Positions 17,403 through 24,609 of a stretch of 40,959 nucleotides of DNA are shown in pieces (the stretch's first letter is position 1; every line of letters begins with the position of its first letter). The stretch comes from Thermococcus celericrescens. Its GTDB lineage: Archaea > Methanobacteriota_B > Thermococci > Thermococcales > Thermococcaceae. Where the stretch lies: positions 1-40,959 of the forward strand of contig NZ_LLYW01000003.1 in the NCBI RefSeq assembly GCF_001484195.1, read 5' to 3'. The position numbers and the translations under genes are program-made. The notes beneath the pieces are model-generated. The model was not told the DNA's origin, ran no database searches, and worked only from the letters and a program-made list of their open reading frames with translations.

Positions 17403-17984
17403 ATGGGAGTGTACATATTCACGCCTGAGGACCTGATACGCTACGGCGCCGCAACCGAGGAGCAGTTTGAGGTTCTGAAGAACGCGATTCTCTCCAAGAA
17501 GGACATCCTCGTGGTTGGTTCCAGCCGCTCCGGAAAGACCAAGCTCGTTGAGGCGCTGATGCACTTCATACCCGACGACTGGAAGGTCGCTGTTATAACC
17601 GCCTACGGCGAGTTCAAGCCCTTCAAGCCGAACATCGTTGTCATGGATACTCAGTTCGACAGCCAGCCCCTGGAGAGGCGCACCTCGGACGTTATCTCAA
17701 AAATCAGGACTTTGAATCCCGACTACGTCGTCATCGACACCCTTCACACCGTTGACGCTGCAAGAATATTCCGCGAGCTTATAGACGATTACGCATTCAT
17801 AGTGACCTCCCTCGCCCTCACGGACGATATAAAGGACGAGGTCAGGCACTGGCTCAGGATAAGCGGTGAGACCTTCGACAAGTTCGACATAGTCGTCGAG
17901 CTCAAGAGGGACTTCAGAACCGGCAGGAAGAGCATAGACCGCATATACGAGGTAAAGAACGGGGAACTCAGGCCCGTTATTTAG
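17403..17984 (+). CDS. Small type II/IV secretion (GspE/VirB11-like) ATPase
   Basis: This 193-residue P-loop ATPase resembles a reduced secretion or pilus-type ATPase (GspE/VirB11/FlaI superfamily). The Walker A is ILVVGSSRSGKTKLVEAL near residues 36-53. An aspartate-box-like segment contains VVMDTQFD, Walker B is PDYVVIDTLHTVDAAR near 107-117, and TSLALTDDIKDEVRHW lies in the C-terminal part. The N-terminal recognition domain of full GspE/FlaI proteins is missing (about 35 residues precede Walker A). No pilin, platform or prepilin peptidase gene is near, so a housekeeping or stand-alone role is likely. The ATG at 17403 has GGTGG about 8 nt upstream. The end overlaps the convergent membrane-protein gene by 8 bp. 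Confidence 0.75.
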   Translation: MGVYIFTPEDLIRYGAATEEQFEVLKNAILSKKDILVVGSSRSGKTKLVEALMHFIPDDWKVAVITAYGEFKPFKPNIVVMDTQFDSQPLERRTSDVISKIRTLNPDYVVIDTLHTVDAARIFRELIDDYAFIVTSLALTDDIKDEVRHWLRISGETFDKFDIVVELKRDFRTGRKSIDRIYEVKNGELRPVI

Positions 17985-18762
17985 AGCGCTTTTTCAACCG
18001 CTCCTTTAACTTTCTCCAACCGTCCCTTATCTCGTTTCTGACCTTTCTCTGCCCCTCTTTTGTGAGGTAGCCCTTTCTCCATGCGATGTACATGAGGCCA
18101 TTAAACGCGAGTGTAGCCACCACCGCCAGAAGCAGGGAGTTAACGGCGACGCCGGCTATCGTTTTCTGCGTCCTCCTGAACATTCCGAGGGCAACGTAGT
18201 CGTTGGGGTTCATGTGCTTCATAGGCAGAACCGCCCTCTCGGTGCCTTCGGCGGGGATGAGGGACAGCATGTGGTTCCAGGTTACGACGTAAACGTTGAT
18301 GTGGGTCCCGTTAACCGTGCAGTTCGGCACTATCTGGTTCTCATCCACCCACAGGCAGCTCCCGTTCTCTAGGAGCTTTCCATTGACATCGGTGTGCTCG
18401 TAGGTCTGGAAGTAAAAGGTGCCGTTCTCTGGGTTCACCTTCACTACCTCTATGTCCTGCGTCGCGCCCCCGTAAACGAGGCCCCTGAAGAAGCGGTAGA
18501 GCTTGTCTATCAGCGAGTTGCTGAAGTACTCATCCTCCCAGACGATGTAGTAGTAGAGAACACCGTCGTAGTCCACCATGTAGAGAATTCCGACGGGTCT
18601 GTCGTTGGGGGCCGTGTAAACGATCGGTGTGTAGAGGTCTATCTTCTCGCTCTGGCCCGGCATGTAGCCTTCCAGGGAATAACCGCTTGAGGCCAGTCCA
18701 ACGAACCAGAAGATGAGGAAGTTCAGGATGAGCCAGGCGGTTATCCACTTCTTTGAGACCAT
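17977..18762 (-). CDS. Membrane protein with large extracytoplasmic domain, unknown function
   Basis: This protein of about 261 residues has an N-terminal transmembrane segment or signal anchor (ITAWLILNFLIFWFVGLA, residues about 5-25). An extracytoplasmic domain of about 170 residues carries several NGT/NGS sites and two cysteines (GSCLWVD, VPNCTVNGT) that could form a disulfide. A second transmembrane helix follows (about 200-225, AVNSLLLAVVATLAFNGLMY) and then a basic cytoplasmic tail (RDGWRKLKERLKKRSK). I do not recognise a family. The start is either the ATG at 18762 or a GTG at 18771; GTGA lies 5 nt before the ATG, which I prefer. It lies 29 bp after the aminotransferase gene and may be co-transcribed with it. 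Confidence 0.7.
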   Translation of the reverse strand: MVSKKWITAWLILNFLIFWFVGLASSGYSLEGYMPGQSEKIDLYTPIVYTAPNDRPVGILYMVDYDGVLYYYIVWEDEYFSNSLIDKLYRFFRGLVYGGATQDIEVVKVNPENGTFYFQTYEHTDVNGKLLENGSCLWVDENQIVPNCTVNGTHINVYVVTWNHMLSLIPAEGTERAVLPMKHMNPNDYVALGMFRRTQKTIAGVAVNSLLLAVVATLAFNGLMYIAWRKGYLTKEGQRKVRNEIRDGWRKLKERLKKRSK

Positions 18763-18791
18763 AACATTCACTAGAATAAAAAGAAGGGGGC

Positions 18792-19946
18792 TCAGCCCTT
18801 AAGCTTTTCTATGACCTCGCGGAGATTGGCGAGCATCTCCTCGATGTCCTCGAAGGTCATGTAGCCCATGTTTCCAATCCTGAAGGTCTTCTCCGCCACG
18901 CTTCCGTAGCCCTTGGCCAGCTCGAAGCCACGCTCGCGCATAGCGTTGTAGACGTCGACGCCCTTCATTCCCTCGGGGACGACGACCGCTGTAATCGTCG
19001 GGCTCTCGTAGCCAGGCTCAGCCAGAACGCCGAGTCCCATCTCCTTGACGCCTTCGCGGATGGTCTCGCTCCTCTTCCTGTACATGCCGAGCCATTCCTT
19101 CTTTCCGCCCATCTTCTCGACTATCCTGAGCACGACGTTGAGGCCGAATATCTGCGGAAGCGGGGGAGTTGAGGGGGTTCCCTTCTTCTTGCCGTTGAAC
19201 TTCTTGTAGAGCGGCAGGTCGAAGTACCATCCGCGCTCGGGCATCTTCTCGGCGATCTCAAAAACGCGTTCGCTGACGGCCGCCACCGCGAGCCCCGGCG
19301 GGACGCCAAAGGCCTTCTGGGAGCTGGCGAATATCATGTCTAGGCCCCACTCGTCGAACTTTATGTCCGCGCCACCCATGGCTGAGACAGCATCGACGAA
19401 GAGTAGCTTGTCGTGCTCGTGAACGACCTTCGCCAGCTCGGGGAGCGGGTTGAGGACACCGGTTGAGGTCTCGTTGTAGGTTATGGTTACCGCAACGACG
19501 TCGGGGTTCTTTCTGAGGGTCTCGTCGAGCTCCTCCGGCTTGATTGCGTATCCAGGCTCCTTCCTCAGGATGACGGCTTCCCTGCCGTTGGCGTTGACGA
19601 CATCGGCAAACCTGTCCCCAAAGGCGCCTATCGTCGTGACCAGGACCTTTCCTCCCCTTGGCACGGTGTTCCTGACGGCCGCCTCCATGAAGCCGGTTCC
19701 GGAGCTGGGGAACATTATTATCTCGCCTTTCTCGGCTTCAAGAAAAGCCTTGAGTCTGTTGAGGGTGTCAACGTGAACCTCCTTAGCTTCGGCCGAGCGG
19801 TGGCTGAACATCTGAACGCTCATTATGGCGAGAACCTCGGGGAAGCATGCAACGGGTCCGGCGGTAAAGAGCCCATACTTCGGCTTGACGAGCTCGTAAA
19901 CTTCCCTGTAGGCTTCTTCATACTCCATTTCGAACCTGAGTTCCAT
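18792..19946 (-). CDS. Alanine-glyoxylate / serine-pyruvate aminotransferase family protein
   Basis: This 384-residue class V PLP enzyme has GLFTAGPVACFPEVL at the start (substrate carboxylate loop), MFPSSGTGFMEAAVRN (phosphate-binding loop), VAVTITYNETSTGVLNP, LLFVDAVSAMGG (PLP aspartate) and FASSQKAFGVPPGLA with the Schiff-base lysine. These are the landmarks of alanine-glyoxylate and serine-pyruvate aminotransferases, which move amino groups from Ala or Ser to a 2-oxo acid. The ATG at 19946 follows GGTGA by 5 nt, and a minus-strand TATA (CTTTTATA, 19980-19987) gives a leader of roughly 10 nt. The 41-codon upstream frame extension is therefore not translated. The substrate pair cannot be settled from sequence. 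Confidence 0.88.
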   Translation of the reverse strand: MELRFEMEYEEAYREVYELVKPKYGLFTAGPVACFPEVLAIMSVQMFSHRSAEAKEVHVDTLNRLKAFLEAEKGEIIMFPSSGTGFMEAAVRNTVPRGGKVLVTTIGAFGDRFADVVNANGREAVILRKEPGYAIKPEELDETLRKNPDVVAVTITYNETSTGVLNPLPELAKVVHEHDKLLFVDAVSAMGGADIKFDEWGLDMIFASSQKAFGVPPGLAVAAVSERVFEIAEKMPERGWYFDLPLYKKFNGKKKGTPSTPPLPQIFGLNVVLRIVEKMGGKKEWLGMYRKRSETIREGVKEMGLGVLAEPGYESPTITAVVVPEGMKGVDVYNAMRERGFELAKGYGSVAEKTFRIGNMGYMTFEDIEEMLANLREVIEKLKG

Positions 19947-19979
19947 CAGCATCACCTCGGCGGGAGTTGAGCTGGAATC

Positions 19980-19987
19980 TATAAAAG
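19980..19987 (-). promoter_or_regulatory. TATA box of the aminotransferase gene
   Basis: The minus strand reads CTTTTATA about 35-40 bp before the ATG at 19946. It lies inside the upstream extension of the reading frame, which supports the shorter start. Confidence 0.55.
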
Positions 19988-20109
19988 GGTTCTCCCAGGC
20001 TTTGCGGGGGGTTTCTGAAGCTTTTTCTGTGGAGGATGGGAGTGCATGAAAAGCCTTCGACACCGCCAAGACTTTTAAAGCTTCACACTAACGTTTAGAA
20101 GGTGGTCTG

Positions 20110-21276
20110 ATGGAACGAAGACGCCTCGCTGGAATAGTCCTTCTTATAATCTCGGCGTTCACCGGGACGATAGCCTTTCGCCTCGCCACTCCAGCCATAG
20201 CGTTCTACACGCGCGACATACTCAGGGCCTCTATGCTCTCCGTGTCCATAGTCTCGATGTCGTTCGTGCTCGCAAGGGCATTTTCGTCAGTCTTTGGCGG
20301 GCTGATGCTCGAAAGGGGCAAGAGGCTCGTCTATATCGGCGCGGTAGCCATGATGGGAAACGCCCTGGCGGTTCAGCTCTACCCCCTGACCTCAACGTGG
20401 TTCCAGGTTGCCGGGATAAAGCTCCTCAACGGTTTTCTCAACGGTCTGAGCTGGCCGATGGCGCAGTTCGTCATAGCCGTAGCGACCCCGAAGGAGATAA
20501 GGGCGAGGGTTACCTCGGTCTACTTCTTCTTCGGCAGCATCGCTTCCCTCCTCGGAAACTACGTCTACGCCTACACGATAGACCTTGGGCTGGCAGGGCA
20601 GATGTGGATTTCCTCCGCGTTCTTTATTCTGACAGGTCTGATAATGGTGGCCAGCTACATCCTCCTCTACGAGAGAATAACGCCCAAGAGGAAGAAAACC
20701 CCCGACGGTGAAAAGCCGAGCCTTGAACCCAAGAGGGTTCTAATCATCGCCTCGCTGATGGCAGTAATAGTGGCCTTCACGTCCGGCGAGATAACCTACG
20801 TCTACGTCTCCGAGGCCCTGTGGATGGAGAAGGCAACGACCGCAACGCTCATCGGCTGGGCGGGTTTTCTCTCGGCGATGCTCAGCTACGGCGTCTCTTG
20901 GCTCGCCGACGTGAGGAGCGAGAGGCGGATGATTCTGCTCACGTCCCTAATGGCCGCGCTCTCACCGCTCCTTGCGGCAGTAAAGACCGCCTCGACGGTT
21001 TTCCTGGGAATATTCCTTGCCCTCTTTGCCTTCCAGAGCTTCAGACCGATTTCCAGAAAGGTTCTGGCTTCCTACCACCGCTCCTCCCTGGCCATCGGTG
21101 GCGTCAACGGCGTCCAGAACCTCTCGACCTTCCTTGGGGGGATGCTGTTCGGCTTTGCGTACTCGCTGGGCGAGCTCCACGGGGTTGTAACACTGAACCT
21201 CGCCCTTCTAGCATTTACCCCGGTTTCGGTGGCCCTGCTCTGGCAAGGCGTTAAGCTTAAAGGCGGTGGGGAGTAA
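20110..21276 (+). CDS. MFS-type membrane transporter
   Basis: This 388-residue protein has about 11-12 hydrophobic helices and the layout of the major facilitator superfamily. A first half runs to about residue 190, a charged cytoplasmic loop follows (ERITPKRKKTPDGEKP, about 193-208), and then a second half. The loop after helix 2 reads GGLMLERGKRLVYIGA, close to the MFS motif A (G-x-x-x-D/E-R-x-G-R/K), and its counterpart in the second half is SWLADVRSERRM. The substrate is unknown; drug-efflux or sugar-efflux-like exporters have this size. The ATG at 20110 follows GGTGG by 4 nt, and TTTTAAAG at 20073-20080 is the TATA box, giving a very short leader. It is probably monocistronic. Confidence 0.85.
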   Translation: MERRRLAGIVLLIISAFTGTIAFRLATPAIAFYTRDILRASMLSVSIVSMSFVLARAFSSVFGGLMLERGKRLVYIGAVAMMGNALAVQLYPLTSTWFQVAGIKLLNGFLNGLSWPMAQFVIAVATPKEIRARVTSVYFFFGSIASLLGNYVYAYTIDLGLAGQMWISSAFFILTGLIMVASYILLYERITPKRKKTPDGEKPSLEPKRVLIIASLMAVIVAFTSGEITYVYVSEALWMEKATTATLIGWAGFLSAMLSYGVSWLADVRSERRMILLTSLMAALSPLLAAVKTASTVFLGIFLALFAFQSFRPISRKVLASYHRSSLAIGGVNGVQNLSTFLGGMLFGFAYSLGELHGVVTLNLALLAFTPVSVALLWQGVKLKGGGE

Positions 21277-21280
21277 GTTC

Positions 21281-21336
21281 CCTTTGACAAAGGCTCCAAA
21301 ACTTTTATAAAAGAGAGCACTCGCCTAAGTTTAGGC
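21281..21336. promoter_or_regulatory. rpl10e promoter with dyads on both sides of the TATA box
   Basis: The TATA box is TTTATAAA (21304-21311). Upstream lies a perfect palindrome CCTTTG-A-CAAAGG (21281-21293) and downstream lies GCCTAA-GT-TTAGGC (21323-21336), which spans the predicted transcription start near 21334. The second dyad could be an operator or a leader hairpin. No regulator is known to me for this gene. Confidence 0.5.
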
Positions 21337-21365
21337 TTAGCTTACGCTCATTTGGAGGTGAGAGT

Positions 21366-21914
21366 ATGGGACTGAGACCAGCCAAGATTGATAGGGACGT
21401 TGATAAGCCCGCTTACACTAGGAGGAAGTACATCCGCGGTGCGCCCGGTCCAAGAATAACGATCTTCGATATGGGCAACCTCTCAGCCGAGTTCGAGTAC
21501 GAGGTCAGCCTTCACGCCGAGCAGGCCATGCAGATAAGGCAGAACGCCCTCGAGGCCATCCGTATCCAGGTGAACAGGTACCTTCAGAAGAACGTCGGTA
21601 GGAGCAACTACCACTTCAAGATAAGGGTCTACCCCTTCCAGGTGCTCCGTGAGAACCCGATGGCTACCGGAAGGAAGGCCGACCGTTACGGAAACGGTAT
21701 GCGCAGGCCCTTCGGAAAGCCGATCGGATTAGCCGCTCGCGTCAAGAAGGACCAGAAGATCATCACTGTCTGGGTGAACGAGGCCCACCTCAAGTTCGCC
21801 CTCGGCGCCATGCACAGGGCCAAGATGAAGCTGCCCTACAGCGCCTACTACAGGATCTACGACAAGGAAGGCAACGACATCACCAGCAAGGTTCTCTCGA
21901 CCATGAAGCGCTGA
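21366..21914 (+). CDS. rpl10e: 50S ribosomal protein L10e (uL16)
   Basis: This 182-residue protein is the archaeal/eukaryotic L10e form of uL16, which sits near the peptidyl-transferase centre and tRNA sites of the large subunit. Recognisable parts are [58 protein letters not shown] and [20 protein letters not shown]. The length is normal. The ATG at 21366 has a strong GGAGGTGA 5 nt upstream. It stands alone, away from the main ribosomal cluster, with its own promoter. A perfect hairpin and T-rich tail follow the stop. Confidence 0.97.
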   Translation: MGLRPAKIDRDVDKPAYTRRKYIRGAPGPRITIFDMGNLSAEFEYEVSLHAEQAMQIRQNALEAIRIQVNRYLQKNVGRSNYHFKIRVYPFQVLRENPMATGRKADRYGNGMRRPFGKPIGLAARVKKDQKIITVWVNEAHLKFALGAMHRAKMKLPYSAYYRIYDKEGNDITSKVLSTMKR

Positions 21915-21925
21915 AGCGCAGCGCT

Positions 21926-21946
21926 GAAGCCCTCTGGGCTTCCTTT
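21926..21946 (+). terminator. Hairpin terminator after rpl10e
   Basis: GAAGCCC (21926-21932), loop TCT, GGGCTTC (21936-21942), then a short pyrimidine/T stretch, 11 bp after the stop codon of rpl10e. Confidence 0.5.
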
Positions 21947-22044
21947 ACCAACTTTTGTCGCGTTTCTTGTGATGGAGTTTCTGGCAGGTTTTTCCGTATA
22001 TTCATAATGATTATTAACGATGCTGCCCTAAACCCAGTGGTGGG

Positions 22045-23190
22045 ATGATGGTAAGCTCAGGCTTCAAGGCCATGCTTCTCAAACTCGGCGTTCCAGAGGA
22101 CAGGCTTCTTGTTCTCGAGGGCAAGGGCGGCATAGTCGAGGACGAGTTCGAGGGAATAAGGTACGTCCGCTTCCGCGATTCCGCGAAGGGCTTCCGCAGG
22201 GGGACGGTGGTGTTCGAGAACGGGGAGGCGATTCTTGGTTTTCCTCACATAAAGCGCGTCGTCCAGCTGGAGAGCGGTATAAAGAGGGTCTTTAAGAACA
22301 AACCCTTCTACGTCGAGGAGAAGGTGGACGGCTACAACGTCCGCGTCGTCAGGGTTCGGGATAGGGTTCTCGCTCTCACAAGGGGAGGCTTCATATGTCC
22401 CTTCACGACGGAGAGGATACTGGACTTTGTGAACGAGGAGTTCTTCAAGGACTACCCAAACCTCGTCCTGGCGGGGGAGATGGCCGGGCCCGAAAGCCCG
22501 TACATCGTCGAGGGGCCGCCCTACGTGAAGGAGGACATCGAGTTCTTCCTCTTTGACATCCAGGAAAAGGGAACGGGGAGGAGCCTCCCGGTGGAGGAGA
22601 GGCTCAACCTGGCCGAGGAGTACGGTATTCGTCACGTTGAGAGCTTCGGCCTCTTCGACCGTTCAAAAATTGAGGAGCTGCATGAGCTAATCGAAAGGCT
22701 CAGCCGGGAGAGGAGAGAGGGCATCGTCATGAAAACGCCCGACATGAAGAGAATCGCGAAATACGTTACCCCCTACGCCAACATAAACGACATCCGGATA
22801 GGTTCCCACATATTCTTCGACCTGCCGCACGGCTACTTCATGGGGAGGATTAAACGCCTCGCGTTCTATCTGGCCGAAAAGCACGTTAAAGGTGAGGAGT
22901 TCGACGAGTACGCCAAGGCCCTCGGAAAGGCCCTTCTGAGGCCGTTCGTTGAGAGCATTCACGAAGTCGCCAACGGCGGGGAGGTCGAGGAGGTCTTCAC
23001 GGTGAGGGTGAAGAACATAAGCATCGCCCACAGGATGGTGACCCACTTCGAGAGGCTCGGCGTGAAAATTCACATCGAAGACATAGAGGACCTCAAGAAC
23101 GGCTACTGGAGGATAACCTTCAAGCGGGTCTATCCCGACGCCACACGCGAGATGAGAGAGCTGTGGAACGGGCTGGCGTTCGTTGATTGA
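22045..23190 (+). CDS. ATP-dependent RNA ligase, Rnl3 family
   Basis: This protein of about 381 residues belongs to the archaeal Rnl3 (Pab1020-type) RNA ligases, which can join or circularise RNA via ligase adenylylate. The nucleotidyl-transferase motif I is EEKVDGYNVR with the adenylated lysine at about residue 93. Later motifs are visible as LAGEMAGPESPY (motif III/IIIa region), FFLFDIQEKGTG, REGIVMKTP (motif IV) and IAKYVTPYAN (motif V). The C-terminal part (about 250-381) would be the dimerisation and specific C-terminal domain. Adjacent ATGs stand at 22045 and 22048, with GGTGGG just upstream; spacing favours the second. The window also encodes RtcA, another RNA-end enzyme, but the two genes are not linked. 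Confidence 0.92.
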   Translation: MMVSSGFKAMLLKLGVPEDRLLVLEGKGGIVEDEFEGIRYVRFRDSAKGFRRGTVVFENGEAILGFPHIKRVVQLESGIKRVFKNKPFYVEEKVDGYNVRVVRVRDRVLALTRGGFICPFTTERILDFVNEEFFKDYPNLVLAGEMAGPESPYIVEGPPYVKEDIEFFLFDIQEKGTGRSLPVEERLNLAEEYGIRHVESFGLFDRSKIEELHELIERLSRERREGIVMKTPDMKRIAKYVTPYANINDIRIGSHIFFDLPHGYFMGRIKRLAFYLAEKHVKGEEFDEYAKALGKALLRPFVESIHEVANGGEVEEVFTVRVKNISIAHRMVTHFERLGVKIHIEDIEDLKNGYWRITFKRVYPDATREMRELWNGLAFVD

Positions 23191-23201
23191 GGCCGAAAGG
23201 C

Positions 23202-23209
23202 TTATATTA
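23202..23209 (+). promoter_or_regulatory. TATA box of DUF234 ATPase gene 2
   Basis: TTATATTA, 33-40 bp before the start codon at 23242. The predicted transcription start (about 23230) lies in the nested dyad, so the leader would be only about 10 nt. Confidence 0.55.
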
Positions 23210-23243
23210 TTATCCTAATTAAGATTATCTTAGTGAGGATAAT
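23209..23243. promoter_or_regulatory. Nested dyad operator overlapping the start of ATPase gene 2
   Basis: The outer arms ATTATCCT (23209-23216) and AGGATAAT (23236-23243) and an inner palindrome TAAGATTATCTTA (23220-23232) share the exact centre 23226. The outer arm reaches into the ATG (23242-23244). Alternatively TTATC and GAT(A/T)A motifs each repeat with a 15-bp period. The geometry copies that before ATPase gene 1 although the bases differ, so each paralogue may have its own operator. Confidence 0.6.
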
Positions 23244-24609
23244 GTTTGTCAATCGAAAAGATGAGCTGGCTCTCCTTGAGTCGCTGTATTCATCGGGCAA
23301 AAAGGAGGTCCTGATTCTCTACGGGCGCAGACGAGTTGGAAAGACCGAGCTTGTAAAGAGGTTCATTCGGGAGAAGAATGCCATTTACTTCCTTGCCGAC
23401 AGAAATGGACTTGAGTCGAACGCGAGACGGTTTTACCGGGAATCAGCGGAGGTTCTCGGACTTCCGGAGGTTGAAGTGAGGGACTTCAGGGAGACCTTTG
23501 AACTGATAAAGCTTAAGGCTCCTGAAAGACTTGTTGTTGTTATAGATGAGTTCTCATACCTACTTCTCACTGATAAAAACACGTCGGCGGTCTTCCAGCA
23601 CGTTATAGATGAAATCCTTGACGACCGCTTTTTCCTGATTCTGAGCGGCTCGATAATAGGTCTGATGGAGGGGCTCATGGACTACGGCAACCCCCTCTAC
23701 GGCAGGAGAACTGCCCAGCTCAAGCTTAGGCCCTTGAACTTCTTCCACGTGCGCGAGTACTTCAGGGAGGCATCCATCGAAACCGCCGTGAGGATATACT
23801 CCGTAACTGGCGGCGTGCCCATGTACTTCCGGCTTTTTGAAGGGAGGAACTTCGAGGAGGAACTCCTCAGGGTGGCGTTCTCGCCGACTTCTATACTCTA
23901 CGAGGAGCCAGAGTTCATCCTGAGGGAGGAGCTGGGTGACGTTCACCGCCACTACCTGATTCTGGAGGCGATGGCCCTCGGAAGGCACAGGGTGAGCGAG
24001 ATTGCGAACTTCGCGGGCATCGAGGCAAAGGACATGCCGAAGTACCTCAGAACCCTCATCTCTCTCGAACTCGTGAGGCGTGAGGTCCCAGTTACCGAGT
24101 CTGAGAGGAGCAAAAAGGCGCGCTATTACATCAATGATAACTTCTTTGCTTTCTGGTTCCGCTTCGTGAAGCCGAACCGGGGGAGGATAGAGATTGGGAC
24201 GTTTGAGATGGACTGGAACGCTTTCAACACTTACGTGGGTAGGGCCTTTGAGGAGGTTGCGAAGCAGTTCCTCATCGAGCTGAACAGGTCCGGAAAGCTC
24301 CCGTTCAGGTTCACGAAAATCGGTCGCTGGTGGCGGAAGGGCGAAGAAATTGACCTCGTCGCATTGAACGAACGGGAGCGAAAGGCTCTCTTCGTCGAGG
24401 TGAAGTGGAAGGACTTAAGCGAGAGGGAAGCGAGGGGGATTTTGGGGGACTTGGAGCGGAAAGCTGAACTTGTTGGGTTGGACGGTTGGGAGAAGAGCTA
24501 CGGTTTGATTGCTAGGAACATTGATGGGGAAGAAGAGTTGAAGGCTGAAGGCTGGCTCGTATGGGATTTGGGGGATTTCGAATGGTTGAGAGAGATTGAG
24601 AAGCTCTAA
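23242..24609 (+). CDS. Archaeal ATPase with winged helix and DUF234 nuclease-like domain (copy 2)
   Basis: This 455-residue protein is a paralogue of the gene at 13655-15067. Walker A is GRRRVGKT near 28-35 and Walker B is LVVVIDEFSYLL near 98-109, followed by NPLYGRRTAQLKLRPLNFF. A winged helix lies near 245-300 (HRVSEIANFAGIEAKDMPKY). The nuclease-like end has EEIDLVALNERERK near 370 and ALFVEVKWK near 386. The last 95 residues are about three quarters identical to copy 1, whereas the ATPase domains share roughly 40 percent by eye. I chose the ATG at 23242 (MFVNRKDELALLE) because the family starts MFV(N/D)R. It follows the RNA ligase by 51 bp, with its own promoter and no SD. The function is unknown. 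Confidence 0.87.
   Translation: MFVNRKDELALLESLYSSGKKEVLILYGRRRVGKTELVKRFIREKNAIYFLADRNGLESNARRFYRESAEVLGLPEVEVRDFRETFELIKLKAPERLVVVIDEFSYLLLTDKNTSAVFQHVIDEILDDRFFLILSGSIIGLMEGLMDYGNPLYGRRTAQLKLRPLNFFHVREYFREASIETAVRIYSVTGGVPMYFRLFEGRNFEEELLRVAFSPTSILYEEPEFILREELGDVHRHYLILEAMALGRHRVSEIANFAGIEAKDMPKYLRTLISLELVRREVPVTESERSKKARYYINDNFFAFWFRFVKPNRGRIEIGTFEMDWNAFNTYVGRAFEEVAKQFLIELNRSGKLPFRFTKIGRWWRKGEEIDLVALNERERKALFVEVKWKDLSEREARGILGDLERKAELVGLDGWEKSYGLIARNIDGEEELKAEGWLVWDLGDFEWLREIEKL

Noticed and set aside
19947..20069. 41-codon upstream extension of the alanine-glyoxylate aminotransferase frame
   Set aside because: It contains the TATA box and the SD that belong to the ATG at 19946.
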